Position numbers and translations under genes: made by a program
Assembly (NCBI RefSeq): GCF_007990755.1
Contig: NZ_BJXA01000022.1
Location: forward strand, 58,963 to 122,962
Length of the DNA stretch: 64,000 nt
Direction of reading: 5' to 3'
Origin: Nocardia ninae NBRC 108245
Lineage (GTDB): Bacteria > Actinomycetota > Actinomycetes > Mycobacteriales > Mycobacteriaceae
Shown: one piece after another, positions 26,079 through 36,603 of the stretch
Layout: every line of letters begins with the position of its first letter
Position numbering within the stretch: the first letter of the stretch is position 1
The notes under the pieces: generated by a model
What the model saw: only the letters and a program-made list of their open reading frames with translations
Told to the model about the DNA's origin: nothing
Database searches by the model: none

Positions 26079-26987
26079 TCACTTGCCGCTCATCTCATCG
26101 GCGGCGACCTGCAACGCCTCCATCATGAGCCGGGTGACCGGAATGTTGTGATGACCGGCCAGCGCGTACGCCGCCACCGTCCGCGAGTCCACCGGAATCA
26201 CCGGACGGCTCACCACCTTCGGATGGCGGATGAACGACTGCACCATGCTCGGCATCACCGCGATCCCGGTGCCCGCCGCCACCAGACTCTGCACCGCGAG
26301 ATTGTCGTCCGTCGTGAAATCTATGTGCGGCTCGAAACCGGCGGTCGCGCACGACTCGATGAAATGGCTACGGCAGCGCACACATCCGGCGATCCACCGC
26401 TCGTCCGCCAGCTGCGCCAGCTCCACCGTTCGCCGCCGCGCCAGCGCATGCCCCTTCGGCAGCAACACGATCAAAGGATCGTTGAGCAACGAAACCTTGT
26501 ACAGGTCATCCGATTCCGGCTGCTCACTCGAGGCGTCATAGGTGAACGCCAACGTGATGTCACACTCCCCCCGCCGCAACGCCTCCACCGAATCCGGCGG
26601 CTCTGCATCGAACAACTCGACCCGGATCCCCGGATGCCGCGTCTTGATCGCCGCCACCGCCGACGGCACCAACGTCGCACTCGCACTCGGAAACGCACAC
26701 ACCCGAACCCGCCCCGTCTTCAACCGGGTAATCGCCGTCATCTGCTGCTGCGCCGCCGAGATCGTCCCCAGAATCCCCGCCGCATGCTGCGCCAGCACCT
26801 GCCCCGCATCCGTCAACCGCAACCCCCGCCCCACCCGCACGAACAGCGGCGTCCCCACCGACCGCTCCAACGCCTTCATCTGCTGACTGATCGCCGGCTG
26901 CGTATACCCCAAACTCCGCGCCGCCGCCGCAAACGAGCCCGTCCGCACGACCTCGTCGAACACCCGAACATGCCGTGAGTCGAACAT
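26079..26987 (-). CDS. LysR-family transcriptional regulator
   Basis: The 302-residue LTTR has the N-terminal winged helix (FDEVVRTGSFAAAARSLGYTQPAISQQMKALE) and a periplasmic-binding-protein-like effector domain (VRVCAFPSASATLVPSAV; VAAGTGIAVMPSMVQ). The ATG at 26987 is fixed by the conserved HTH start (MFDSRHVRVF). Effector-domain cysteines in GCVRCRS could sense redox or thiols, fitting the cysteine dioxygenase operon downstream, but this is inference. Confidence 0.9.
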   Translation of the reverse strand: MFDSRHVRVFDEVVRTGSFAAAARSLGYTQPAISQQMKALERSVGTPLFVRVGRGLRLTDAGQVLAQHAAGILGTISAAQQQMTAITRLKTGRVRVCAFPSASATLVPSAVAAIKTRHPGIRVELFDAEPPDSVEALRRGECDITLAFTYDASSEQPESDDLYKVSLLNDPLIVLLPKGHALARRRTVELAQLADERWIAGCVRCRSHFIESCATAGFEPHIDFTTDDNLAVQSLVAAGTGIAVMPSMVQSFIRHPKVVSRPVIPVDSRTVAAYALAGHHNIPVTRLMMEALQVAADEMSGK

Positions 26988-27079
26988 CGGTCCAGAATAA
27001 GCATTTCTTTGGGGTGCATAGGGTTTCGCGGGGATTGGGGAGAAGTCAGCAGGTCCACCCCCTGCCTGACCCTCGTCAG

Positions 27080-27547
27080 CTACCACCCATAGACAGAGAA
27101 GGGCTTTCCCTCCGCAACATGCTGCATAGCCACTTCGCAGTACCCGATCATGTGCTCCGGCAACTCGTCGACCGCGAACCAGCCGAGGGCACTGCACTTC
27201 TCAGGTTCCCTATTGACAGGCTCCCCCTCCCACTCAGTCACAGTGAAGAAGAACGCCACCCGCCCACCAGCCGAGGAGTTGTGCATAACGTGACTGAACC
27301 CCACATCGCCCGGCTCGACCACCACCCCAATCTCTTCCTCGGCCTCACGAATCAAAGCCGCAACCACAGACTCACCCGCCTCCAGATGACCAGACGGCAG
27401 ATGCCACGCCCCATCCTCGAAACCAGTGTTCTGCCGCCTGCCGAACAACACTCGGTCACCGCGCCGCAGTAACAGGTGAACATCCCCAGTCACCTTGTGC
27501 CGCGGACGTTTCGTCTCCTCATCAGGTTCCCAAGCAGCGCCACTCAT
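27080..27547 (-). CDS. NUDIX hydrolase
   Basis: The 155-residue hydrolase has the Nudix box GHLEAGESVVAALIREAEEE followed by IGV, matching G-x5-E-x7-REUxEExGU. The pattern around it (DGAWHLPSGHLE) suits nucleotide-sugar or dNTP pyrophosphohydrolases. The ATG at 27547 is chosen; the frame extends further without clear features. The substrate is unknown. It lies between the LysR gene and the Fic gene, in the same orientation as both. Confidence 0.9.
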   Translation of the reverse strand: MSGAAWEPDEETKRPRHKVTGDVHLLLRRGDRVLFGRRQNTGFEDGAWHLPSGHLEAGESVVAALIREAEEEIGVVVEPGDVGFSHVMHNSSAGGRVAFFFTVTEWEGEPVNREPEKCSALGWFAVDELPEHMIGYCEVAMQHVAEGKPFSVYGW

Positions 27548-27646
27548 CGGTTGACCCGCTTCTCTCGTAGTCGAACAACTTGCCCGCACGTCGACACTGC
27601 TGCGAATAGCCACCCCGGGGTAAGTGATGTCGCGGCTGCAGGCGTG

Positions 27647-28972
27647 TCAGCCCGGTGCAGCCTTATTCAGCGTCTCGGACAGATCCGGGACGGGCGACCA
27701 TGCGTAGACCCGGCCGATACTGAATCGCTCGAGCAGACCTCGCTTCTCTAAGTCGTATAAGTCGTTGCGGGCGGTCTGACCCGAGACTCCGTGACTCTTG
27801 CTATGCGACTTGACCGTAAATTCGTTGCCAGAATTTCGCATCGCCGACTCCAGTAGCGCTAGTTGACGATAGTTGAACTCGCCGGAACCCGAGAGGAGCG
27901 TTCGCGCGTGCTGCACTTCCTGCACCTTGCGGTTGAGATAATCATCCAACTCGTTCATCGACCGCTTCAGGACCTGGAGCTGGTAGATAATGAAATGAGT
28001 CAGATCGCCGTCATCTTGCTCCGTATAGATGAATGAACGCGAATATTTCGACGGAGCCTTCTTGAGAATTTTTGATATTGTCAGGTACTCCGTTAACCAG
28101 TATCCCTGCTTCAGCATGCTCCAGTAGAAGAGAGCACGGGCGGTTCTACCGTTCCCATCCTCGAAATAGTGGTCGTAGCCCGCCATGAAGTGGATCGCCA
28201 GTGCCCTGACCACGGGTGGCAAGTACCGCTTGTCATCCGACTTGGCGTTTGCGAAGTCGCACAAGGCTTGCAGTCGCGCCGGTAGCTGATCGACAGGCGG
28301 CGGGACATGCAAGACGTTGTCTGCGGCATCGAACACCTTGACACGATCGGCGGGATCAGGGTCATTCTGCAATTTGCCTGCCGAATCCGGATTATCGAGC
28401 GTGCCCTCGGTCACTATCCTGTGAAGTTCGCAGACCATTTCGGGAGTGAACTCGGCATTCCTGTTCTCCCGCACAAATATCATTGCATTGTAGTTATTCA
28501 GGATCATCTGCTCACTACGATCCTTGGGCCGCATGCCATGCCTGATCATATTCTTGGCATCCAACCGACTGGTCGAGGCACCCTCCAATTGACTGGAGGC
28601 AATAGCCTCTTCGATGAGCGAACTGACCACATACCGATCCCTTGTTGCAGGATTCGTAACCTGTTCAGGCGCGGCAATTTGACCACTGGCTCGCTGCGCA
28701 ACTTCATCCAGTAGCCGCAACACCTCATCGGGAAGGGCATACGCAAACGGTTCTCCGGCAACCGAATACAACGGCAACCGGCGACGCATCGACAGTCGCC
28801 CCATCTTGTTCGCGAACCACCACTCCTCGACTGTCAAGCCGTCCGGCGGAGTCTTGTATCTGAACTTGTCCCACGGAAGATAGGGCGCGACGGCGGTGCT
28901 TTCAGCCGACTCCATCACCCTCAGCAAGCGCGTGCCGCTACCGCTGCTGAACTTGTTCAGCAACTCCCTCAT
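27647..28972 (-). CDS. Fic-family protein (putative adenylyltransferase) with N-terminal inhibitory helix and C-terminal winged helix
   Basis: The 441-residue protein has an N-terminal domain (LPWDKFRYKTPPDGLTVEEW), then SSQLEGAST, matching the inhibitory (S/T)xxxE(G/N) helix. The Fic core is HFMAGYDHYFEDGNGRTARA (H-x-F/Y-x-D-G-N-G-R). It ends in a wHTH-like segment (HGVSGQTARNDLYDLEKRGLLERF). Fic proteins transfer AMP from ATP to target proteins and are autoinhibited by the SxxxE helix. Base composition is more AT-rich than neighbours, and it sits beside tmRNA, a common integration site, so it is probably acquired. No antitoxin gene adjoins it. Confidence 0.9.
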   Translation of the reverse strand: MRELLNKFSSGSGTRLLRVMESAESTAVAPYLPWDKFRYKTPPDGLTVEEWWFANKMGRLSMRRRLPLYSVAGEPFAYALPDEVLRLLDEVAQRASGQIAAPEQVTNPATRDRYVVSSLIEEAIASSQLEGASTSRLDAKNMIRHGMRPKDRSEQMILNNYNAMIFVRENRNAEFTPEMVCELHRIVTEGTLDNPDSAGKLQNDPDPADRVKVFDAADNVLHVPPPVDQLPARLQALCDFANAKSDDKRYLPPVVRALAIHFMAGYDHYFEDGNGRTARALFYWSMLKQGYWLTEYLTISKILKKAPSKYSRSFIYTEQDDGDLTHFIIYQLQVLKRSMNELDDYLNRKVQEVQHARTLLSGSGEFNYRQLALLESAMRNSGNEFTVKSHSKSHGVSGQTARNDLYDLEKRGLLERFSIGRVYAWSPVPDLSETLNKAAPG

Positions 28973-29095
28973 GCTTGGCGGTGGAGCGGGAGTCTTGATG
29001 GCTCGATCCTTCCGTCAGCCGGACATCGGCTCGAGTGCATGGTGGTCGCAGACGAAGCGCGGGGATGGCTCGCCTCGACCGCACTATTCTAGCCC

Positions 29096-29132
29096 AAGTT
29101 CAAATTTTGACTTAATTTGAACTTCGTTTGAC
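29096..29132. repeat. AT-rich phased repeat cluster A upstream of fic
   Basis: The dyad AAGTTCAAAT-N9-ATTTGAACTT (29096-29124) overlaps three TTTGAM units at 29106, 29116 and 29127, 10-11 bp apart, that is one helical turn. It is an AT-rich island in GC-rich DNA. Confidence 0.7.
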
Positions 29133-29217
29133 CTTCCTGTTGAGCCAGGTGGGCTGCGCAAACTCAGGAAGTCGAGGTGGCTCTGAGGAGAGCCCGCCAC
29201 CGCCACGACGACTGGCG

Positions 29218-29256
29218 AAGTTCAAATTTTGACTCAATTTGACGTTATTTGAACTT
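29218..29256. repeat. AT-rich phased repeat cluster B upstream of fic
   Basis: This is a second copy of cluster A. The same 10-bp arms, AAGTTCAAAT (29218-29227) and ATTTGAACTT (29247-29256), are 19 nt apart with three in-phase TTTGAM units. Between A and B lie about 90 bases of normal GC-rich sequence. Confidence 0.7.
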
Positions 29257-29280
29257 GCAGGTCTAAGGACAAACCGGGGA

Positions 29281-29425
29281 GGGGTCTGGGGGCGCGGCAT
29301 CGGGACTGGCGCACCGCGGTGGGGGTCCGGGGGGCGCGGGCATCGGGGCTGGCGAGCCGGGGACCAGACTTCGGTGGGCACACCTGGGAGGGGGCCCGGG
29401 GGCGCGGCATCGGGGCTGGCGAGCG
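29281..29425. repeat. Three imperfect GC-rich direct repeats
   Basis: Three copies of about 30 bp share the core GGGGCGCGG(G)CATCGGGRCTGGCG. They start near 29281, 29322 and 29391. They lie between the AT-rich clusters and the tmRNA terminator. No protein-coding support. Confidence 0.6.
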
Positions 29426-29484
29426 GGGAGGGCTGGTGGTCGCGTCGGCAGGATGGGCGTGAGACTTCGTAGGGAACGATGAAA

Positions 29485-29506
29485 GCCCGGTCCGTGTGGA
29501 CCGGGC
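29485..29506 (-). terminator. Intrinsic terminator of the tmRNA gene
   Basis: A GCCCGGTCC-GTGT-GGACCGGGC stem of 9 bp lies just past the tmRNA 3' end and is followed on the minus strand by TTTC. Confidence 0.75.
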
Positions 29507-29512
29507 CTTCTG

Positions 29513-29883
29513 GGTGGAGCTGCCGGGAATCGAACCCGGGTCCTCCGCCGCGTCTCCAGGGCTTCTCCGTGTGCAGTTCGCTGTGTCTCTACTCGGATCT
29601 CTGGGTCTCGCGAACAAGCTCAGATGACGATCCCAGTCGCTGTTCGATGTTCCATCCTGGTCCGCGACCGGCCAGGACGGTAAGTCCCTCTAGCTGATGC
29701 CAGTACCCGGGTCGAGGGACGAACCCGGACTGACAGAGACGACCTGCTACTTAGGCAGCGAGGGCGTACTCGCGCTGATTGGAATCGGCGCTTAATTGGT
29801 TGCAATGACGCTTACGGTGGTCTCTTGCCTGCACCGACACGCTTCCCCTGAATCTACGTACAAAGTCGAAACCGTTCAGCCCC
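29513..29883 (-). ncRNA. ssrA: Transfer-messenger RNA
   Basis: The tRNA-like ends pair: 5' GGGGCUG (from 29883) with 3' CAGCUCC. The 5' end continues AACGGTTTCGACTTTG, and the T arm is GGGTTCGATTCCCGG. The reading frame encodes the tag ADSNQREYALAA, with resume codon GCC at 29789-29787 and stop TAA at 29753-29751. The genomic 3' end reads ACCC, so the CCA tail is not fully encoded. A TAATAT -10 element (29918-29913) lies about 30 nt upstream of the mature 5' end. tmRNA with SmpB rescues stalled ribosomes and tags products for ClpP. Confidence 0.96.
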
Positions 29884-29972
29884 GTACGTCCCGACACCTT
29901 GCCGGGCTGTTCATATTAACACCGGCCAGGGACCGTTTCTTCCCATTATTGGCCTGGTGTCCCGGACCCCGC

Positions 29973-30803
29973 TCAAGCTGCGGCGATAAGTCCGACGGCG
30001 ACGAGGGCGAGGACCATGCCTGCCTGCTGTTGTCTGCCGACGCGTTCGCCGAGCAACACCATGGCGAGCAGCACGGTGGCCGCCGGGTAGAGCGAGCCGA
30101 TCACGCTGACCAGGGCGAGCATCGAGCCGTGGAAGGCGTACAGCAGCGCCGCGTTGCCGATCACGTCCAGCACGCTGATGTAGAACGCGAGTCGCAAGGG
30201 TTCGCCACGTAACCGCTTGAACTCGCCGCGCGTCAATGCGGTCACCCACACCACACCGGTCGCCGCGACCCGCTGCGCGAGCAGCGGCCAGAGCCCGGCG
30301 GACGCGGCGGTCTCGTGCATGAAAACGAACATCAGGCCGAACGCCAAGCCGGATCCGACGGTCAGCAAGGCGACCATCTTGGTGAATCGCAGTTCGCGGC
30401 CGCCGGTGATCTCCTCGGTGACGGCGTCCGGGGACTCCCGGCTGACCAGCAACACCGCCACCAACGCGAAAACGATGCCGACGAAGGCGAGCGGTCCAGG
30501 TCGCTCCCCGGCGATCAGGCCGACCAGCACCGGGATGCCGGCCACCAGCACCGCGGTCAGCGGCGACACCACCGCCATCGGGCCGCTGGCGAGCGCGGCG
30601 TAGAACCACCAGACAGCAACGCCGCTGGCCACGCCTGCCGCCAGTCCCCAGCCCATCGACGCGACGTCCGCTACCCCGTCGACGAACGGCAGGAGTAGCA
30701 GCACCAGCACGATCGACATCGGGTAGGAGTAGATGACGACCCGCAGCGCGGTCACCTTGCGGGCCGCGACGCCGCCGAAGAAGTCGCTGACGCCGTAGCC
30801 CAA
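29973..30803 (-). CDS. EamA/DMT-family transporter
   Basis: This inner-membrane protein has about nine to ten hydrophobic segments in two EamA halves (GYGVSDFFGGVAARKVTALRV at the start, SGVAVWWFYAALASGPMAVV, later SLYPAATVLLAMVLLGERVG). The nearest standard start is TTG at 30803. A CTG at 30836 overlapping the smpB stop would restore the first helix and may be the true start. It is cotranscribed with smpB. The substrate is unknown. Confidence 0.82.
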   Translation of the reverse strand: MGYGVSDFFGGVAARKVTALRVVIYSYPMSIVLVLLLLPFVDGVADVASMGWGLAAGVASGVAVWWFYAALASGPMAVVSPLTAVLVAGIPVLVGLIAGERPGPLAFVGIVFALVAVLLVSRESPDAVTEEITGGRELRFTKMVALLTVGSGLAFGLMFVFMHETAASAGLWPLLAQRVAATGVVWVTALTRGEFKRLRGEPLRLAFYISVLDVIGNAALLYAFHGSMLALVSVIGSLYPAATVLLAMVLLGERVGRQQQAGMVLALVAVGLIAAA

Positions 30804-30832
30804 GGCGGCTACCAGCGACAGCAGGATGGCGG

Positions 30833-31306
30833 TCAGCGCATGCCTTTGATACGCCGCCCTAGCTCGCGGGTGACCTCGCGCTCGGCGGTGCGCTTTGCCA
30901 GATCTTGCCGCTTGTCGTAGTCCTGCTTGCCCTTGGCCAGGGCCAGTTCGACCTTGACCTTGCCGTCGGAGAAGTACATGGACAGCGGGACCAGCGTCTG
31001 GTTGCCCTCACGCGATTTGCCGACCAGCCGGTCGATCTCCCGCTTGTGCAGCAGCAACTTGCGGGTCCGGCGCGGCGAATGGTTGGTCCACGTGCCGTGG
31101 CTGAACTCCGGGATGTGCAGGTTACGCAGCCACACCTCGCCGTTGTCGACCGTCGCGAACGCGTCGACCAGCGAGGCCTTGCCCTCACGCAGGCTCTTGA
31201 CCTCGGTGCCGACCAGCGCGATCCCGGCCTCGTAGACGTCCAGGATCGTGTAGTTGTGCCGCGCCCGGCGGTTGGTCGCGATGACCTTGCGCCCCTGTTC
31301 CTTCAT
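30833..31306 (-). CDS. smpB: SsrA-binding protein
   Basis: The 157-residue SmpB has all the landmarks: [36 protein letters not shown], the tmRNA-binding barrel ([12 protein letters not shown]), and a basic C-terminal tail ([20 protein letters not shown]) that mimics an anticodon stem in the decoding centre. ATG at 31306. It lies about 950 bp upstream of ssrA on the same strand, with a transporter gene between. In M. tuberculosis smpB follows ftsX directly, but here ftsX is about 14 kb away. Confidence 0.97.
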   Translation of the reverse strand: MKEQGRKVIATNRRARHNYTILDVYEAGIALVGTEVKSLREGKASLVDAFATVDNGEVWLRNLHIPEFSHGTWTNHSPRRTRKLLLHKREIDRLVGKSREGNQTLVPLSMYFSDGKVKVELALAKGKQDYDKRQDLAKRTAEREVTRELGRRIKGMR

Positions 31307-31362
31307 AACGATCAACCTTAAGTGACGCGGCAACCGGATTATTCCCAGGTCGCGGCGCGGCA

Positions 31363-31596
31363 CTAACCGCCAGGGCGCAGGACGACCCACAACGCGAGCA
31401 ACGAGATGAAGGCGACGACGAGCAAGACGGTGGAAACACGAGGTCTGCCGGGCCGCGGCGGCAGGCGATGGCGCAGCCACACGCTCTCCACCGACGGGTC
31501 GGTCTCCCTGCGGACGTTCGGCGGCGCGTCCGGGGCCTCGGAACCAGGGGAACTGCCCGACGCTTCGCCATCGTCAGGGCCATCACCGGTAGCCAT
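31363..31596 (-). CDS. Small single-pass membrane protein
   Basis: The 77-residue product has an acidic, Gly/Ser/Pro-rich N-terminal half ([16 protein letters not shown]) and one C-terminal transmembrane helix ([20 protein letters not shown]) with a very short tail. It is probably an inner-membrane protein with a cytosolic disordered region. It lies 56 nt upstream of smpB on the same strand. Function unknown. Confidence 0.7.
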   Translation of the reverse strand: MATGDGPDDGEASGSSPGSEAPDAPPNVRRETDPSVESVWLRHRLPPRPGRPRVSTVLLVVAFISLLALWVVLRPGG

Positions 31597-31663
31597 AGCC
31601 AGCACCGTAGTGGGGCCCGGCGCCGATTGCCGTAATTCCCGCGCGCCGCAACAGAGTTGGTAC

Positions 31664-32728
31664 TCAGGCGAGACGTCGGGCGAAGACCTCCGTGGGGACC
31701 GCGTCGGCGACGTCGACGGTGAAGACGCGCAGGTCGACTGCGGTCGGAGTGAGATCGAGCACCATGAAGCCGAGCTGGTGATAGTTCTCGAACAGCGCGG
31801 TATTCCCGGCGCGGTGTCTGGCGTCTTCGGCACCGACGACCTTCGCGGCCGCGCCGGACACGATTTGCCTGGTGCCCTTGGAGGCGATGGTCGGCTCCAG
31901 CACCTGCAGCGCATGGTCGTGCCCGGACAGCAGGAACTGGCAGGTGCCCGCGACGTGATCCTCGATGAAGCGCTTGACGTGGATGCCGTTGATCGGTTCG
32001 ATGGGCAGGCCCTCGTAGTTTCCGGCGTCGCCGTGCGGGCCGTTGCTGAGGTACGGGTGGTGGGTGCAGGCGATCTTCCAGGTGGCGGTGGACGCCGCGA
32101 CCGCCTGGTCGAACCACGCGCGCTGCTCGTTCATGAACTGTCCGTCCACCGCCCAGTAGGGCGAGAAGACCGGCGGGATATAAGCGGCGAGCGGGTTGAG
32201 GTCGAGCACGAAGAACTCGACGACGGGGTTGTGCTCCGGCACCCGCACCGAGTAGTACCGGCTGGGCATCCACCAGCGCGGCGAGTTCGCGTGGTACTCG
32301 ACCTCGTGGTTGCCGCGCAGCAGCCAGCCGCCGTCACCGGGCAGGACGGAGCTGGTGTCGTGGTTGCCGAGCACCATCAACCACGGGAAATCCAGTCCGG
32401 CATTGGGGTTTTCGAACTTGTCGGCGAACTGACGGTCGGTGCCGCTGCTCGGGCCCGCCTCGTAGATGTTGTCGCCGAGGCCGAGCGCGAGGGAGACGGG
32501 TTCCCGGCGGTGAAACGCACGCATGGCGTCGGCGACCGCCCACTGGGTGCGCGTTCCGGTGCCGGCGTCACCGGTCACCAGCACCCGCAACCGGTTTCCG
32601 GTCGGGAAGCCGAACTTGGTCACGCTGTCCGCAACCGGTACCGCCTGGGCGGGCGTCAAGCCGACCAGCGTCGCGATCCCCGCCGCACCGGCCAGGAAGC
32701 CCCGGCGACCAAAACTGTTGTCATGCAT
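31664..32728 (-). CDS. Exported metallophosphoesterase (Tat substrate)
   Basis: The 354-residue protein has a twin-arginine signal (FGRRGFLAGAAGIATLVG, cleavage after AQA). The calcineurin-like metal site is in order: GDAG, GDNIYEAG, GNHDT, HHPYLS and GHDHALQ. Such enzymes hydrolyse phosphomono- or diesters outside the membrane, often purple-acid-phosphatase-like. It lies just downstream of the alkaline-phosphatase gene in the same direction (76-nt gap), so both may form a phosphate-scavenging unit. Confidence 0.9.
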   Translation of the reverse strand: MHDNSFGRRGFLAGAAGIATLVGLTPAQAVPVADSVTKFGFPTGNRLRVLVTGDAGTGTRTQWAVADAMRAFHRREPVSLALGLGDNIYEAGPSSGTDRQFADKFENPNAGLDFPWLMVLGNHDTSSVLPGDGGWLLRGNHEVEYHANSPRWWMPSRYYSVRVPEHNPVVEFFVLDLNPLAAYIPPVFSPYWAVDGQFMNEQRAWFDQAVAASTATWKIACTHHPYLSNGPHGDAGNYEGLPIEPINGIHVKRFIEDHVAGTCQFLLSGHDHALQVLEPTIASKGTRQIVSGAAAKVVGAEDARHRAGNTALFENYHQLGFMVLDLTPTAVDLRVFTVDVADAVPTEVFARRLA

Positions 32729-32804
32729 GCGATGTCCTCGAGAGTCCGTAGCCCACCCGGCTATCATCCTCGCCCATGGCGATGCCGGGTGGGCCGGGAG
32801 TGGA

Positions 32805-34295
32805 CTACTTTGCCGCGGCTAGCGCTTTCTTGCTCCGGTCCAGGCCGAGCGCGTCGGACATGGTGAAGAACAGATCCGTCTGATCGGTGAGGCCGACCAC
32901 GTTCGCGGCGTGCGGACCGTACGCGGCGACGCGCAGCTGGGTGCCGGTGTGCTCCTGCGAGCCGCCCGCGTCGGCGTTGCCGTAGGAGACGCCCATCTCG
33001 GCACCGTCCTTGGTGACGACCTTGCTGGTCAGCGACGGAGACTTGGTGTCGAGCGGGACGATCTGGCTGCTGTGCGCATGGTCGGCGGTGACGATCACGA
33101 GGGTGTTGCCGTCCTGCTCGGCGAAATCGAGCGCGGCCCGCACGGCCTCGTCCAGGTCGACGGTCTCACCGACCTGGCCACACGGGTTGGCATTGTGGTC
33201 CTGCTTGTCGATCGAGGCGCCCTCGACCTGGAGGAAGAAGCCGTCCTTGCGCGGCTTCAGCAGGTCGATCGCCTTGCGGGTCATCGTGGCCAGGTCGGGC
33301 TGGATGGCGGCGCGCTCGGGGTTGGGGCGGCAGGTCTGCGCGGGCAGGTTCAAGCCGTTCGGCACGGCGAGGTCACCGGTCCAGCGCACCGGCATGTTGC
33401 CGGGGCTGAACAGACCGAGCACGGGGGCGTCCTGGTCGGCTTTGGCGAGTCCGTCGAGACCGGCCTTGTCGGCGACGACGTTGTATCCGCGGGCCTTGGC
33501 CTGGTCGCGCAGGGTCTGGCCCTGCCACTGGCCTGCGGCCGCCTTCTGGTCGAAGCTCTTCGCGCCACCGCCGAGGGTGACGTCGGCACGCGTGTTCAGC
33601 AACTGCTCGCTGATGGAGCCGAGGCCGCCCTGCTCCAGCGCGTTGGTCGGGCACTTGAGCGCCGTCTCTTCCGGGCCGTAACACTTGCGGTCGGTGACGT
33701 GCGCGCCGAGCACGGCCGGGGTGGCGTCCTGGATCTCGGCGGTGGTCACGTTGCCGGTGGCCTTGCCGTTGGCCTTCGCGATCTCCAGCAGGTTGGTCTG
33801 TGGGGCGCCCTTCAGGTCGACGCCGATGGCGCCGTTGTAGGTCTTGGTTCCGGTCGCCCACGCGCTGCCGCTGGCGGCGGAATCGGTGACGTAGTCCGGC
33901 TTTCCGGTCTTCTTGTCCAGGGAGTAGTGGGTGTAGGAACCGGTGAGCGGGAGGGCGTCGATGCCCTTGAAGTAGCCGCCCGCACCCTCGGCGACGTTGC
34001 GCGCCACGGTGATTTCGGAGTCGCCCATGCCGTCGCCGATCAGCAGGATGACGTTCTTGGCCTGGTTACCGTTGAGCGAGGCGCGCAGGGCGTCGGTCCG
34101 GTCGCCGGTGGTGCGGCGGGCGCCGCCGTTATCACTCAGCGCGCCTTTGGCACCCGGGCTGAGGAGTTCGCCGTTGCCCTGCTTCGTGGTGTCGGACGAA
34201 CCGCAGGCGGCCAGGGCTCCGACGAGAACGGCGGCACCCAGGACGGCACCGGCGCGGAAACGGCGGGGCATGGGGCGCGACGAGACAGAGGGCAT
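32805..34295 (-). CDS. Alkaline phosphatase (PhoA family), lipoprotein
   Basis: The product is about 496 residues with a lipoprotein signal (lipobox LAAC near residue 31). The PhoA catalytic core is [12 protein letters not shown], the nucleophile in [30 protein letters not shown] and TADHAHSS, which together give the two zinc sites and the Ser. It hydrolyses phosphomonoesters at the outer face of the membrane. The ATG at 34295 is preferred over an upstream in-frame start. The region upstream has a TTCAC...GTGAA dyad that may be a Pho-regulon site. Confidence 0.93.
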   Translation of the reverse strand: MPSVSSRPMPRRFRAGAVLGAAVLVGALAACGSSDTTKQGNGELLSPGAKGALSDNGGARRTTGDRTDALRASLNGNQAKNVILLIGDGMGDSEITVARNVAEGAGGYFKGIDALPLTGSYTHYSLDKKTGKPDYVTDSAASGSAWATGTKTYNGAIGVDLKGAPQTNLLEIAKANGKATGNVTTAEIQDATPAVLGAHVTDRKCYGPEETALKCPTNALEQGGLGSISEQLLNTRADVTLGGGAKSFDQKAAAGQWQGQTLRDQAKARGYNVVADKAGLDGLAKADQDAPVLGLFSPGNMPVRWTGDLAVPNGLNLPAQTCRPNPERAAIQPDLATMTRKAIDLLKPRKDGFFLQVEGASIDKQDHNANPCGQVGETVDLDEAVRAALDFAEQDGNTLVIVTADHAHSSQIVPLDTKSPSLTSKVVTKDGAEMGVSYGNADAGGSQEHTGTQLRVAAYGPHAANVVGLTDQTDLFFTMSDALGLDRSKKALAAAK

Positions 34296-34404
34296 CAGCG
34301 AAAACTCCGTTGTTCGTAGATACATGGGATGTTCGGAGCTTTACGAGGTCGTCTGAACAAAAAGGGTGCATCGAGCAACCGCACGGTTACCACACGATTA
34401 CTCA

Positions 34405-34428
34405 TTCACATGTTCGCATAAGTGAACA
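34405..34428 (-). promoter_or_regulatory. Possible PhoP/RegX3-type box before the alkaline phosphatase gene
   Basis: On the minus strand GTTCACTTATG is followed directly by CGAACATGTGA, forming two 11-nt blocks with GTTCAC/GAACAT cores and an embedded TTCAC...GTGAA dyad. Actinobacterial Pho boxes are 11-nt GTTCACC-type repeats. The match is partial, and distance to the start codon is about 110 nt. Confidence 0.35.
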
Positions 34429-34527
34429 CGTTGCAGGGTGGTCGAATTTCGCTGCTGCGCAGTTACTTTCATGCCGTCCGGCAGACGAGTCGAGCCGTCT
34501 GCCGGATCGAGCCGAGGGTGCAGAATG

Positions 34528-36417
<1,890 letters not shown>

Positions 36418-36603
36418 CCTACGAGTGCGCGTACGGGGCGCTACCGGTACGCCGTCAGAATCCCCAGCTCGGTTCTCGAGTACTCCACATGTGGATAGAT
36501 CGACGGACGATCCGCGTTGCCGACGCACTGACCTGGGATTTCCGCACAACAACCGAATTCTGCCGCGCTGCCGGAGTATTGCGGTTTTGTTAGGTTGACG
36601 CAC

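Noticed and set aside
29096-29425. CRISPR array near the fic gene
   Set aside because: The repeats are only two or three copies with unequal spacing and internal dyads; there are no cas genes.
29513-29883. Phage or island attachment site at the ssrA 3' end
   Set aside because: The T-arm sequence is not duplicated elsewhere in the window and no integrase gene is present.
32910-34319. 469-codon plus-strand open frame over the alkaline phosphatase
   Set aside because: Antisense shadow; the phosphatase frame carries every catalytic motif.
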